The translations under genes were made by a program, and so were the position numbers. A stretch of 64,000 nt of DNA. Source: Epiperipatus broadwayi (taxonomy: Eukaryota > Onychophora > Udeonychophora > Euonychophora > Peripatidae). The stretch lies in contig JAQFVV010006220.1 of NCBI GenBank assembly GCA_028023455.1, positions 10,249,916 to 10,313,915 of the forward strand, written 5' to 3'. The notes under the pieces were generated by a model, which worked only from the letters and a program-made list of their open reading frames with translations, was not told the origin of the DNA and did no database searches. Of the stretch, positions 35,133-47,100 are shown piece after piece (within the stretch, counting starts at the first letter, position 1; the number at the start of each line of letters is the position of its first letter).

Positions 35133-35200
35133 GACCTTTTGCTAGTAAGTCTGGATATACTTATAACACTGAGATGGGGAAATTTGACAGCTCAAGTTAA
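35133..35200 (+). CDS. Possible alternative last exon of BSDC1
   Basis: A good acceptor (TGATTTTTACAG, ending 35132) is followed by a frame that joins the exon ending at 34439 in the correct phase (G|GA). It gives GPFASKSGYTYNTEMGKF and a few Ser, then TAA at 35198-35200. An AATAAA lies 32 bases further on (35232-35237). Using this exon would replace the conserved acidic C-terminus encoded at 62203. There is also a GTAAGT inside it. No family counterpart is known to me. Confidence 0.35.
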
Positions 35201-35814
35201 TGTTGCACAATAATTTTCATGCTTTGATAATAATAAATGGGAATTGTAATATGTTTGTTAAAAATTCTGTAAATATTTACATTAAATAATGACAATCATA
35301 ATGAACTTGAACTGTAATAATAATTCAAATACTAATAGGCAAAATCCAAGCAACATAAATGGAAAAGATGTTATTTAGTTTATGCCTAACAGCAAGTTTA
35401 TTTTCAAAAGTATCATCAAAATAAGATGACAAAGTAAAAATAAGAAAAGAAAATATGGTGAAAATTATTTATGGTATTATCTGGATAGATGATAAGAATG
35501 AATCAAATGAACTTATTAATTTTATTAGTCATTCATTAGATTAAAGATTATCCAATAATAAATAATATTTCTGTAGTGTAATTTTCAATGCAGAAATATT
35601 ATTCATTAAATGAACTTATGTCTTGAAAAATATCATCTTAAATCTAGCTAAGCTAAAATGACATTTAAACAATATATTCTAATTTAAAAAATTCAATTGA
35701 AGAATATTTTAAAAGAAAATATTTGAAATTGAATAAAATGGAAGCTACATTTTGTTCATTTGTATATATATAAAATATTTGCATCATATCTCATAAATTA
35801 TTGAATAAAAAAAG

Positions 35815-37440
35815 CAGATGAAGCATATATTTTTGCAGAAAACTTAATATACAAAAGATTTGGTGGAGTGCATGATAGACAAAAACATTATATATATATC
35901 CAAATTATTGAGAACGTGCCATTATCCAATGACGTAGTTTCAAGAAATATTCATGACATGTTAGATTTTAGTGATCATATGCTGATAAGATAAATTATCA
36001 TATGCTGATAAGATAAATTAAAAATGAGTTTAACATTCTTTTTTCAAATAGATAATTCAGTAGACATGGCTAGTTTTTGCTTTGTGTTTGAGTGTTATAT
36101 TTAAGAAGATAACAGAAGATTTATAAGTCTACATAGTTTGGAGACTAACTACAGGTTAAGCAATATTTATTTTAACATTCATTTGTGGGAAAAAATGAAT
36201 GCAATTTTGTGCAAGCATTAGCACTGATGAAGTTGCAGAAATCTGATGGTAAAACTATCTAGTTATCTGCAAGAGTAAAAAACAAGCACCCATATGCTAA
36301 AAATATCCAGCTGATTGTTTTTATCATCAAGGATTAGCGGTGAAACATATGTTTCAAGATTTAAAATTAATAATAAATGATGATATAAAAATGATCAATT
36401 TTATTAAATCAAGACCACTCACTAAATGCAACAATCTTAATTTATTTTATGAAAGTATAGAAATTCTATATACAACTTTATTTTACATACTGAAGTGCAC
36501 TGGCTATCTCATGGAAAAGTATTGTAGCATTTTTTTGAATTGCATGATGAAGTTGCTATTTTTTTATTCAAATATTCTTTTGAATTTTCTTCAAAACTAA
36601 AAGTCAGTGTTGGGTGAGAAAAGTGACATATTTTTCTGATATATTGACACACTTAAATGATTCCAATCTTTTAATACTGGATATCTCTGTAACATGTTTC
36701 AAAGTCTAAAGTAAAATGAATGCACTTCATTGTAAACTAAAACTCTGAGGTGACTATATAGCTAATGATAATGGGAGCATTTTGAAAACCATAGTAGTTT
36801 GTTATTACCTAATAAAATTTTATAAATCAAGATATAAAGGATTCTGTTTTTCAGTATTTGTTTGATGTGTGTAGAATATTAAGAGACTATTTTCCAACTG
36901 AAGATTAAGATCAATTTTGGATTGAAACCCATGTGTAGATTTATTAAAGTAAAAAAAGAGAAAAACATATAGACGTGACAAATTTTACCTTGAAATAAAA
37001 ATTTTAAAAGATCAAATTGTCAAAAGTTTAGATTGATTTATATTCATAATAACTGCAAACAACTTGATAATGCAATTTTCAACTACATATTTATTTGAAA
37101 GAATTTTTTCACTGTATTCTTTAACAAAAAAAAAAATAATAGAAGTACTGTAAACTGAATGTAGAAGCTGACTTGTTATTATAAATAATATCTAGAAATT
37201 CAAATTTTAAAGAGCTCTGTGTTATAAAGCAGATTCATTCAATCACTAAATTTCAGCAATTTAATTATGGAAGTTAAATTTTTTAATTCACTAAGATAAG
37301 GAAACTATGATAAAACTTTTGTTGAATCAATTGTTTTGATTTATTTTTAAAATCTTTTAGAATTTTAGGTTCTCCAACTTTTTTACCCATCTCTAGGGGT
37401 TCTATGAGTATAAAATTTTTTGAGAAACTACTTTTAAATA
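35815..37440 (+). pseudogene. hAT transposase remnant (ZBED5/SCAND3-like), first copy
   Basis: Scattered + strand pieces align in order with the ZBED5/SCAND3 type of hAT transposase. These are an AEEL-like AENL (about 35840), IIENVPLSNDVVSRNIHDM (about 35905-35965), QDLKLIINDDIKMINFIKSRPL (36355-36420), and further decayed pieces to about 37300. A direct duplication of 23 bases (ATCATATGCTGATAAGATAAATT) occurs at 35973-36018. A terminal-repeat-like GGTTCTCCAACTTTTTT lies near 37368, but I could not find the left end. Frames are heavily broken. The copy lies in the last visible BSDC1 intron. Confidence 0.75.
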
Positions 37441-37624
37441 AATAAATAAAATTAAAAAATCGTTACTACTGTTTATCATAGTATTTAAAATGAATTTTGA
37501 TGATATACAAAGTAACTAATGAGGTTTAAATAAAATTAAAATTTTTTAGCACAAATAAAAAATGAATATTTTAAAAATTTTACTGGATAAAATTCTGATA
37601 TTTATCAATAGCAATTAAGTTTAC

Positions 37625-37860
37625 AAAGTCTTTGTCTGTAAATAAGTCAATTATTTTATATAGCATGATGTTTTTTTATAAACAATAATATTTAAACAGC
37701 ATTAAACTGTTGTTGCTTTGGATTTTAAATATAAAATGAATGAATACTAACACTTTATCATGTGGTTGAAGTGTTAGTATTCATTCATTTTATATTTAAA
37801 ATCCAAAGCGCATGTGCAACAGTTTAATGCTGTTTAAATATTAAAGTCTTTGTCTGTAAA
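37625..37860. repeat. Near-perfect palindrome flanked by 18-bp direct repeats
   Basis: Arms 37686-37755 and 37769-37843 are complementary over about 70 bases, with one 5-base interruption and a 13-base loop. Outer sequence TAATATTTAAACAGCATTAA is matched by its complement at the right. Identical 18-bp sequences (AAAGTCTTTGTCTGTAAA) flank it at 37625-37642 and 37843-37860, the right one directly abutting the palindrome. This could be a foldback-type MITE or an inverted duplication made during repair. I see no coding capacity. Confidence 0.85.
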
Positions 37861-40429
37861 ATTGTAATAATAATATTAAAAAATAATAACTACTGTAAAT
37901 ACAATGAAGAAAAAAATATTCTATACAATGAAATTTTTTTCTTTCATTAGATCTACAATTTCTTATAAATTGATTGTCTATAATGTTTTACCATCAAAAT
38001 TTCTATTTTCTAATTTTTCATGTTATATAATGGTATATTTTAATTCATAATATAGGTTAATCCTTGAAAGTATACTAGAAGTCTGAAAACTGTTACAAAC
38101 TTAGCAAAAGTAAATTTTTGAATGGTAGAAAGATTTTCTATAATATTTTCATATTGTTTATTCTTTTTTTATGTTTGTAAACATTTGCATTAGGAATAGT
38201 AATGTAATGTATTTATTCTACTCCAGAGCATTTATGATAATGAATAATGAATAATTAGTTTATTGATATCAATTAATAAGAGTATTGGATTTATACTTAT
38301 ACATAAGTAAAAATAATTTTTCTATTAAGAATTGTTAGAAATAATTTGTAGATAAAAAGTTATACCTTGATTAAGGTATTTCTGATCTGACAAACTTGTA
38401 CTTTTTATGTTTCCAGTAATTTAACTGTAATCTCAACATTTTCCTGTGCTTTTCCAATTTTCAACTTAGTGATAGTTTCTACATCTCATTTTCCATTATT
38501 GCACAATTTACTCTTCACATCTATCGCCTTCATATATTTACTCTCTTTACTAATAAATTACAATTCATTTATTCAGTTGTTGTTTTATTCCAGGAAATCA
38601 CCATCATTTTTTATATACTATTAAAATTAATAATTATTGACTATAAAGGCAAATTAATTTGGGTTCAAAAGTTTAAGTTATTAGCCTGAATAGTATTATA
38701 GATATAAAAGTGATTGCAGAATATGTAGAAAAATCCAAATAATTATTCTGAGAATTTGAATTATTTAGTGTCCAGTGATTAACCAAGCTTACAAAACATG
38801 ACATTGAATTAGAGTAAATTGAATGTATTATTGTTCCTAATATAGGTAAAAATAAACAAAGAAAATCAAATAATGTCTTGCTTGATACGTGTTCATAAAT
38901 TTAGTACTTTTATTCATAAATTATATCTTTTCAACGAAACTAAATTTTTAAATAGTTCGTGCAAGCTTTTAAAATTTTATATCATGTCAAGCCATTCTTT
39001 CATTTAGACAGTATCACTCTTTTAAGTGAAGTTAATTCCCAGTATGACCATCACATGCTTAAAACACTAGAGAAGAGAGATGCTACAAGCTTTAATATTT
39101 ATTTTATGTTTAAACAGCTTTTGATAACTCATTTGTACACCATCAGATTCTGGAACAGGTTCTTCCAAAATCTGGAAAATGATTTATATTGAATTATTGG
39201 AAGACACGTACCCTTTTATTTTGAGTTTCTTTGATGTAATGAATGATATTACAGACAATATTCTCCTTCAACATTATAAAATAAACTAGCAAAAAAAGAA
39301 CAATTAAATTATTATCTTTAAAGACTCTTTCTTACCTTTTCTTCATTCCAGTGCATAATTATTAACCTAATCATTTTGGCATATATTGAATGAAATACCA
39401 ATAAAAAAAATAAAAAAACAAGATGTTTTGGCTAATGTTGCAATAAAATTTACTCATATACAAAATTATTTTCAAAATCATCTAGTTGATGATTTCAACA
39501 TTTTGAATTTTATATAAATATTTAGATGAGCTTGATCTTTTTATACTTTCTAAAATGATTTCTTCTAAATAATTTACTTTCAAATTTAAATGATATTTTC
39601 CTTTTTTAACACTAATTACACGATTGTCTTTAATGTTAACTCAAATAATGTCATGAGCACATTACACACATTTATATGTGCAATACTTTGCAAATAAACT
39701 TGAATAACAAATTTCTTCAATACTGATATGATGTCTTGATAGTAACTTTTAAAATATGTTAATCTTCATAAACAATAATTTCAAATCATGACAACATTAA
39801 TGATATTGTTCATATTGCATAATACAAAATCTATCAAGAGTTGAAATATTTTGCATATGGAATCAATAAAATTACAAAGAACAGTTATAACACAACAGAT
39901 AAAACCACCCACATAAAAGCAAATTCTAAATCCTTAATTATAATCCAAACCATACAAATTAATACCTGAAAACATTTCAGGCACATGTGTAGCAGGTTTA
40001 TATTAACTACATGCAACAAATAAACATAATTTATCATTAACACAATATTTGTTACTTCATCAACTACAATCTCTAAATAAGGTTCATGGTACAAGCTATA
40101 TTAGCTATTCATGAAAATAAAATAAATAACTCCATAGTGAACACATTATGTAATTCACGTGAATGCTCATGGCAAATAGTAAATAGATTTACTAACAATA
40201 ACTGTTAATATTATAATTTATATTATTCTATAATATAAACTTGAACGCAACTTTACATTTAATTTCTTAAAATCATTTTGTAAATATTCAACAATAAGTA
40301 ATTCTCTCCATATGCAGCACTGAGAATAATGTATAAATTTTTATTGTTAATATAAATTCTCACAATTTGATATCATCTTTCTCTTAAGATATCAATTATA
40401 ATTTTATCATTATCTAGCGCTTTTCTGTT
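37861..40429. other. BSDC1 intron, A+T-rich
   Basis: No exon was recognised. The + strand open frame 38959-39192 has no motif I know; it could be a further decayed transposase piece. The - strand frame at 39885-40094 looks like chance. Confidence 0.4.
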
Positions 40430-41640
40430 CTTCATAGATTTAATTGCATTTCTCACTTCTTCATTTTAATTTCTGAACAATTCAGAAGATGTAATAGTTG
40501 TAGGAAATAATTTTTGTTGTTCCTTATTGTTATATAATTCTTGATAGAGCTCTTCTACACATTTCTGATATCTGTCTTTTTAGTAATAGCTCCATCTTTT
40601 TCTTATTGCAGAAATAAATTTTCTACCAATATCTAGATCTTGTTTTACACTCTTGAGCCTTCTATTCTCTTCAGTACGTTTTTTTACTAATTCACAATTA
40701 TACTTTTTTATATTGTTATCAATTTTTTTTCACACTATTGTACAAAATTATATTTTTATATTTCGTCTTTTCTTCATAAATTGTCTCGGTAGAAATTTTA
40801 TTGGTTAATTGTTATTTTGTCTTTATCAGTTATCTTTGTTGCAGTTTTTAAAAGTATTAGTTACTCTTCTATTGATTTCATTCAAATCTGAATCATGTTC
40901 AAAATCTATTCATATTTGAAAATGGGTTCTAATTTAAATTCATTGGAATATTTCTGAAGATTAGGAATATCAACTATGAATATTTCTTGTGTTGAATTTA
41001 TTAAGAACATTACAATTTTGAAATATATATCTGTAGACGAAATATAATCCAATTCTGCTGTACCTTCATTTGAATACTTCCATGTCCATTTCTGTTTAGC
41101 ATTTTTCTCAAAAAAAAAATATCATAATATAGTTTTCCTTTTTCTGCGAATGTCATAAGTCATGTTTTCATTTCTATCACTCTAACCAAATTTGCCTACA
41201 GCACTTTCATCTTTCAATTGTTTACTAATTCTAGCATTAAAGTTTTCCATGACCATTTCAAAATGTTTGGTCTAATCAAAAGCCTTTTGTACATCCATAT
41301 AAAAATTCTCTATTTCTTTATCAAAATGAGAATTCGTTGAGGCATAAACCTAAATTATCTACATTTGCTCTTTACCATTATGTTGAATAGCGAATCTTGT
41401 TACTCTATCTGATACACTATCAATCTTCACAATTAATCTTCCTCTTTTTATTAATAATGAATTCTACTCTACTTCTGTTTCATTTGTTTGTGCCTTTGTA
41501 GTACAGTACATGCCCCCTTTTTAAATCAGATGTTTTTTCATCTTTTCTTCTAAAGTCCAATAATATTCCATTTAATATTAGACAATTCTTCTTCCAATTT
41601 TTGCAATCTTCCTTCACTTGAAAGTGAATTTATTTTAGCA
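40430..41640 (-). mobile_element. RTE-type LINE fragment B
   Basis: This - strand fragment matches copies A (24850-26490) and C (46160-46480 and 48120-48450). Read on the - strand, 41500-41000 contains endonuclease-like pieces: an FNARI segment, a VGKFG segment, KWTWKYSNEGT and ELDYI. These match the GDFNA...VGKFG...KWTW...EIDFI pattern of RTE endonucleases. The RT domain is missing. It is bordered on the right by a hAT element at about 41723. All frames are broken. Confidence 0.8.
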
Positions 41641-41722
41641 AGAAATCTTATTTGTTAAAGATCTACCAAAATGGCTTCTCATAAATAGACTCCTTCAATT
41701 ATTAGATTATGTTAGCTTAATT

Positions 41723-44170
41723 AATTCAGGGGTTGCCAAAGTGGTCGATATCGATTCCTGGTGGTCGATATAATATTATTGGCAGTCGATCCAGGCTAAG
41801 AGTTTGATGGAACAATTAATTAAAAATTACAAATATGATTATATATATGATGTATTTGAACTATTGTTTCAATAAATTTAATATCAGTTTGTTTACTGGC
41901 AAAAATTACACAACTCATCACTACATACTCATTATAGCTATCTGTCTACGTGGAAAACAGCTACAGATCGAGTGGCATAGGGCTAGCAGAAATTGCTGCC
42001 CATGCTCCAATTACCCAAAACATAGTTTATGGCATAGAACATGTCAAGTATTTGCAGTACACTGACATTAATAGCATCTCTATAGCTGTTTTTATGCCGC
42101 CGTTCATTTAATTTTTCACATAATTACTGATATATGCATATATTTAAGTAGGTAAGATTACATTTACTATGTGCTGACCAACTTCATTTTTTCTTATTAT
42201 TTATAGGACACTAATTCTGCAATGGCAGTTTCAGTTTCTAAAAAAAATGTCAACAATTTTCATTGACTTATTTGAAATTTGGATTTATTCCTTCACCAAT
42301 AAATGAAACAATACCTATCTGTCTTCTCTGTGAGAAACTTTTACAATTGATGCAGTGAAACCAGCTAAAATGAAACATTTTGAGAGAGTTTATTCTGATA
42401 AAAAGAATAAAGATTTTGATTTTTTTTAAAAAAAGAAAAATTTGCAATTTGACCAAATATAAAAAGTTTTACGAAACCGTCTACTATAGTTGAAATTGAA
42501 TGAGGATTAATAGCTTCATACAAGATTTTGCTCAATATAGCAAAAAAGGGAAACCCATATACAATTGCAGAAAATGTAGTTATACCTGCAATTAAAGTTG
42601 TCATTGAAAATGTAATGAAAAAAGATTGTTAATGTTTTCCAGTGCTTACCATTAAGTGTGAAATCTGTAAAATGGTGTATTAATGAAATGACTGAAGATG
42701 TAGAAAATATAGTAATTTCAGAGCTGCAAAAATTGCAAGTTTTCTATTTAACTTGATAAGTTTGTTTTTGGAGTTTCTTCTCTTCTTATGGCTTATGTCA
42801 GATATTTTAGTAAAATTAAATATCAAGTAATTGATGAATTTTTATTTGCTAAATATCTTTAAAGTGATGGAAGAGGTGTGACATTATATAAGTGATGGAA
42901 GAGGTGTGACATTATATTGATGTTTAGAAAAAATATTTGAATAAATATGACATTCCATTTAACAATATAATAGCAGTAGCCATAGATGGCACATCTGCTA
43001 TTATTGAGGTTTTGCAACTTTTCTTAAAGAAAAAGTCCCCGGTCTATGTACTATTCACTGTGTTTTGCATAGAACCCATCTAATAGCAAAATATCTCAGT
43101 CCAGATTTGCATAATGCTTTACAATTTTATATTAAATCTATTAATTAAATTAGAGCCCAACCTCTTAAATCGAGACTGTTTTACAAACTTTCTAGAAAAA
43201 TGACAAATTATCAAGTCAATTAATACTCTGAAGACAGATGGTTGTCTAGAGATGCACGTTTACAAAGGCTCTTTGAGTTATTTGATTATATGATAAAAAT
43301 TTTTACAGAAATAAATTCTGTTCTAAGTGATGAACTGCAAAAACATAAAAACCTTATTTTTTACTTAATGGACTTATTTGCAAAATTCAATGATATTCAA
43401 ACAAGGCTCCAAGGTAAAAATGTCACAATTATTCATGCTCAAACAATTCTTTTAGGTTCCCAAGTTAAATTAAATTTGTTTTAAATCTTCATTGTTATGT
43501 AAAGATTTTCAGTACTTTTCAAATCTATGACAATTGCAAATAAAAGATGGAGATTTGGAAATATATACAAATCTTCAAAAATTGAGCGATGTTTTTAAAC
43601 TGTGCTTTGCAGATTTAGAAAATATTAATATCTCAGAATGGATTATGGCACTAGCTTGCAAAATGAATTTATTACTGATCTTGAAGCAAAGATGCATTTT
43701 AAAAATTTAACTTTGAGCAATTTTTGGATGAATATAAATATAACACAAAAATGCACAAAACTTTTTGATATGGCATATCTTTTTTTGTTGGCATTTCCAA
43801 GCTGGTTAAAGCTGGTTTCAGTCATCTTAATTTTGTCTTAACCAAACAGAGAATTAAGTTGAAGGTGATTTAAGGCTACAACTTACTAATTTTAAACCAA
43901 ATATTGCTAATCTTTCTAATAATCATCAAGCCCATCTGTCTCACTAATTGTCAGTCAGTCAAAAAATTTTAAAATGATTATTATAAAATTGTTATTACAT
44001 ATATTAATAAATGTAAAATGTCAAATTGTAAAATAAATGTATAAAAATAGTAAAAGCTTTTTTTTTGTTTCTAACGCATAAATAAATCACAAAATAAATG
44101 TTGTGGGAATCAATAAGAGGTTTTGAACATTTTTAGAGGGTCAATAATCAAAAAAGTTTGGCGACCCCAG
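41723..44170 (+). mobile_element. hAT element with terminal repeats (ZBED5-like)
   Basis: The left end reads CAGGGGTTGCCAAAG from 41727. The right end is complementary to CTGGGGTCGCCAAAC, ending at 44170. These CAGGGGT...CCAAA termini are typical of hAT elements of the Charlie/Buster kind. GCTTAATT occurs immediately right of the element (44171-44178) and at 41715-41722 on the left, with four extra bases before the terminus. It is the likely 8-bp target duplication. The element carries a broken transposase gene and is about 2.45 kb long. Confidence 0.82.
42190..43940 (+). pseudogene. ZBED5-like hAT transposase remnant, second copy
   Basis: Pieces in family order are KPAKMKHFERVYSDKKNKD (about 42360-42415), SYKILL..AKKGKPYTIAENVVIPA (about 42515-42590), KSPVYVLFTVFCIEP (about 43035-43080, the conserved IHC-type region), and WLSRDARLQRLFELFDY (43230-43290). 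Then come the helical DLFAKFNDIQTRLQGKNV (about 43370-43425) and the C-terminal AFPSWLK and LTKQRIKLK (about 43790-43860), which hold the hAT dimerisation region. Many stops and shifts break it. A short tandem duplication (GTGATGGAAGAGGTGTGACA) at 42863-42912 is a later change. Confidence 0.85.
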
Positions 44171-47100
44171 GCTTAATTATTCAAATATGTCAATTAACAG
44201 AATAATTCATTATATATTGAAACATTTTAATTTAAATTATATTTTCACTAAGACTAAAATATATCAATAAATGTTAATGGCATCGATGTTAAATATGTGA
44301 TTTCACAGTTTCAGAAAATTATTATAATTGTCAATTAAAATATGAGAAAAATAGAATATATTTAAAATAGAGCTCTTTTGCTTGCATGTAGATTTTTGCT
44401 TACATGTAGAAAAACAAACATTTACCTATATTTATCAATATTTGAAATATAAGATTCAATCTTTTATACATGTTTATTCATAAAAGTAATCTGCTATATA
44501 AAATTGAGATGGAATCTTTTATGGTTTGGCTCTAATGACTAATTTGTAGTTTGATTGTTTCATTAATTTTGTAGAGTTTATTATAGTCTTCAATCAATTT
44601 TAAAATATACGTTATTAACTGTTATTGGATAACTTCTATAACTTGTATTGTAGATGTTGCAGTACATTTAAAGCTTAATAGATTATCTGTCAACCCAATC
44701 CCCAATTTTTACTATGCAGAAATTGATTAATGAGCTGTTATTTCCTAGCATATAAACCTACATTCCTGACATTTTTACTGATAGACCACCACCTATTAAG
44801 GGTAAATTTACTAAAACTATTTGATCATATCTCCAATTATGTTCAACCATTCCAACCTTTATTCTGACAAAAAATAAAATTGAAATTCTTCATCTATTGA
44901 TTCATTGCAGAATGAAAATCTCTCCAAATTTAATCTAGTTTCCTCCAATCCATAGTCTCTCTTCAAATCACACTAATAAAAATAAATTTCCTTACTTCAT
45001 CATTCATCTTATATATGATCTCTTTCTATGTATTTTGTAATCTTTTGGGATCCAGTTTAAGTTTTTATATGTCCACTATTGTTATCTCTCTTCTAGTAGT
45101 AATGTCTAGCTGAGCTTCATTTTAGTCTCTTAATTCTTCATTATGTCAATATCTATTTGTTTTTCACCTAAGTATTTAGCTTTTCATTTCTTGGCTATTT
45201 CCAAAATACATCTCTCCATACTTTGAGTGGTCTGAATTCTCTGAATTGTTCTGTTAAATATCTAAGTTTCAGTTCTGTAAGTAAGAGCTGATAAAACACA
45301 TCTGTTAAAACCCTTTTCAAATATATAGGCATATTTCCTTTTAATATAAAATTATTTTTATAAAAAATGCTTCATTTATATTTCATTTTATGATTAATTT
45401 CATCCATAATCTGATCAAGATAATTGTAGTTATTAGCTTCTTAAGTGGTGATTATCAATCTTTATTATTTTTTTCTGAGTAAATTCATTGATGATTATTT
45501 TAGTCCTTTTATTATTTATTTTTATTCCTATTTTATTACTTTCATCTGATAACTCTTTTCTGAAGCATTATTTCCAAAAACAACCACATCATCTCAAAAT
45601 TTAGATGACTTAAATAATCTCTGGATTTTTATTTCTTTAAATTCTTATTTTAATCCAAAAAAATCAATGTTAATCTTCTTAGTATAGCCATGTAATCTAA
45701 TAACTGCTGTTGCATTTTGATCCTGGTTTTATATCTTGATCGTCCAAAGTTTTAATTCTTGTGAAAATACTTATAGAATTAAATACTTTTTCATAATCTA
45801 CAAATCTAAAACATAATGCTATCTATATTTATTGGTCTTTTCTATAACTTCTTTCAATATTTGATATGATTTATATCCTAAAATCTATTTAAGTCAAGCT
45901 TGTTCTTTTGATTGGTTTGAATCCAAAATTTGCAATTATCTTGATAAAGATTTTGTATAAAAATGATAAAAGACTAATAGGTCTATAATTTCTCATGTCT
46001 TCTTTGTCATCTTTTTTAAATATCAGTATTATGACTGCATTGAATTCATCCAAATATCTGGTATATCTTTATTATTTAGATATTTGGATATAGTTTTCCC
46101 AATTTTCCTATTTTTTTAGCTGCATTGAAAACAATAATAATTCCGTAATTTCAGGAAAATTTACATTGTTAACAGATTTAATTGCATTTCTTAACCTTTT
46201 CATTTAAAATACTTGAGCAATTCAGAAAATATAATGATTGTAATGGTTATTTTATTTCTTTGTTCATTATTGCTATATAATTATTTGTAGAACTCTTCCA
46301 TACATTTCATGTCCTTTTTTTAATAGTAGTTCTATCTTTTTTTTTTTTAATTACCAAAATAACTTTTCTTCCATTATCAAAATATAGTTTTGTACTTTTG
46401 AAACTTATTCTCTTATACTACTTTCCTTGCCAATTCACAGTTATATTTTTTGTACTTTTTTTAAATTTTAAATATCCCCTAATTCTTCTAAAAATCCTAA
46501 AAATTTAACTCATAATCACTTCATAAATAGAGTATAATCAATTAATTCCCTTTCTACATAAATCTAAAAGATAACCCCTACTAACTTTTTTCCGATCTAA
46601 ACAGAAAAATTATTTTTTTCACACTATACATAATCTATTATTTATAACAATATTTATATTTATTTTATCATATTATTTAAATTTTCATCGTGCCTTTTTT
46701 TTTAAGACAATCGATTACTGTTAATTTTACAATTTTAACATATCTATTCCCATAAATTTTATCCCCTAAATTTTCATTAGGTAGAATAGGAAAAATTTAA
46801 AAACACGCTTGAGACTTTAGCAAATTTTCCGAGACAAAAATACAATTCCCACAACAGAAAACTTAAAAATAATCCAAACCACTAATATTTCTACAGCAAA
46901 AAATCCTCTCTAAAAAAAATTATTCCAAATATATCAATTTACTAAAAATTCCACAATTATTCAAACAATTTTTTGAGGGATTCTAAATACTTCTCAAATG
47001 TCAAAAATAAAAGAACTTCAATTTTATTTAAAACACCCTTCTTCCCCGATAATTTCCAATCAAATGTAAAATAAAAGAAAACTAAAATTTTTATTTAAAC

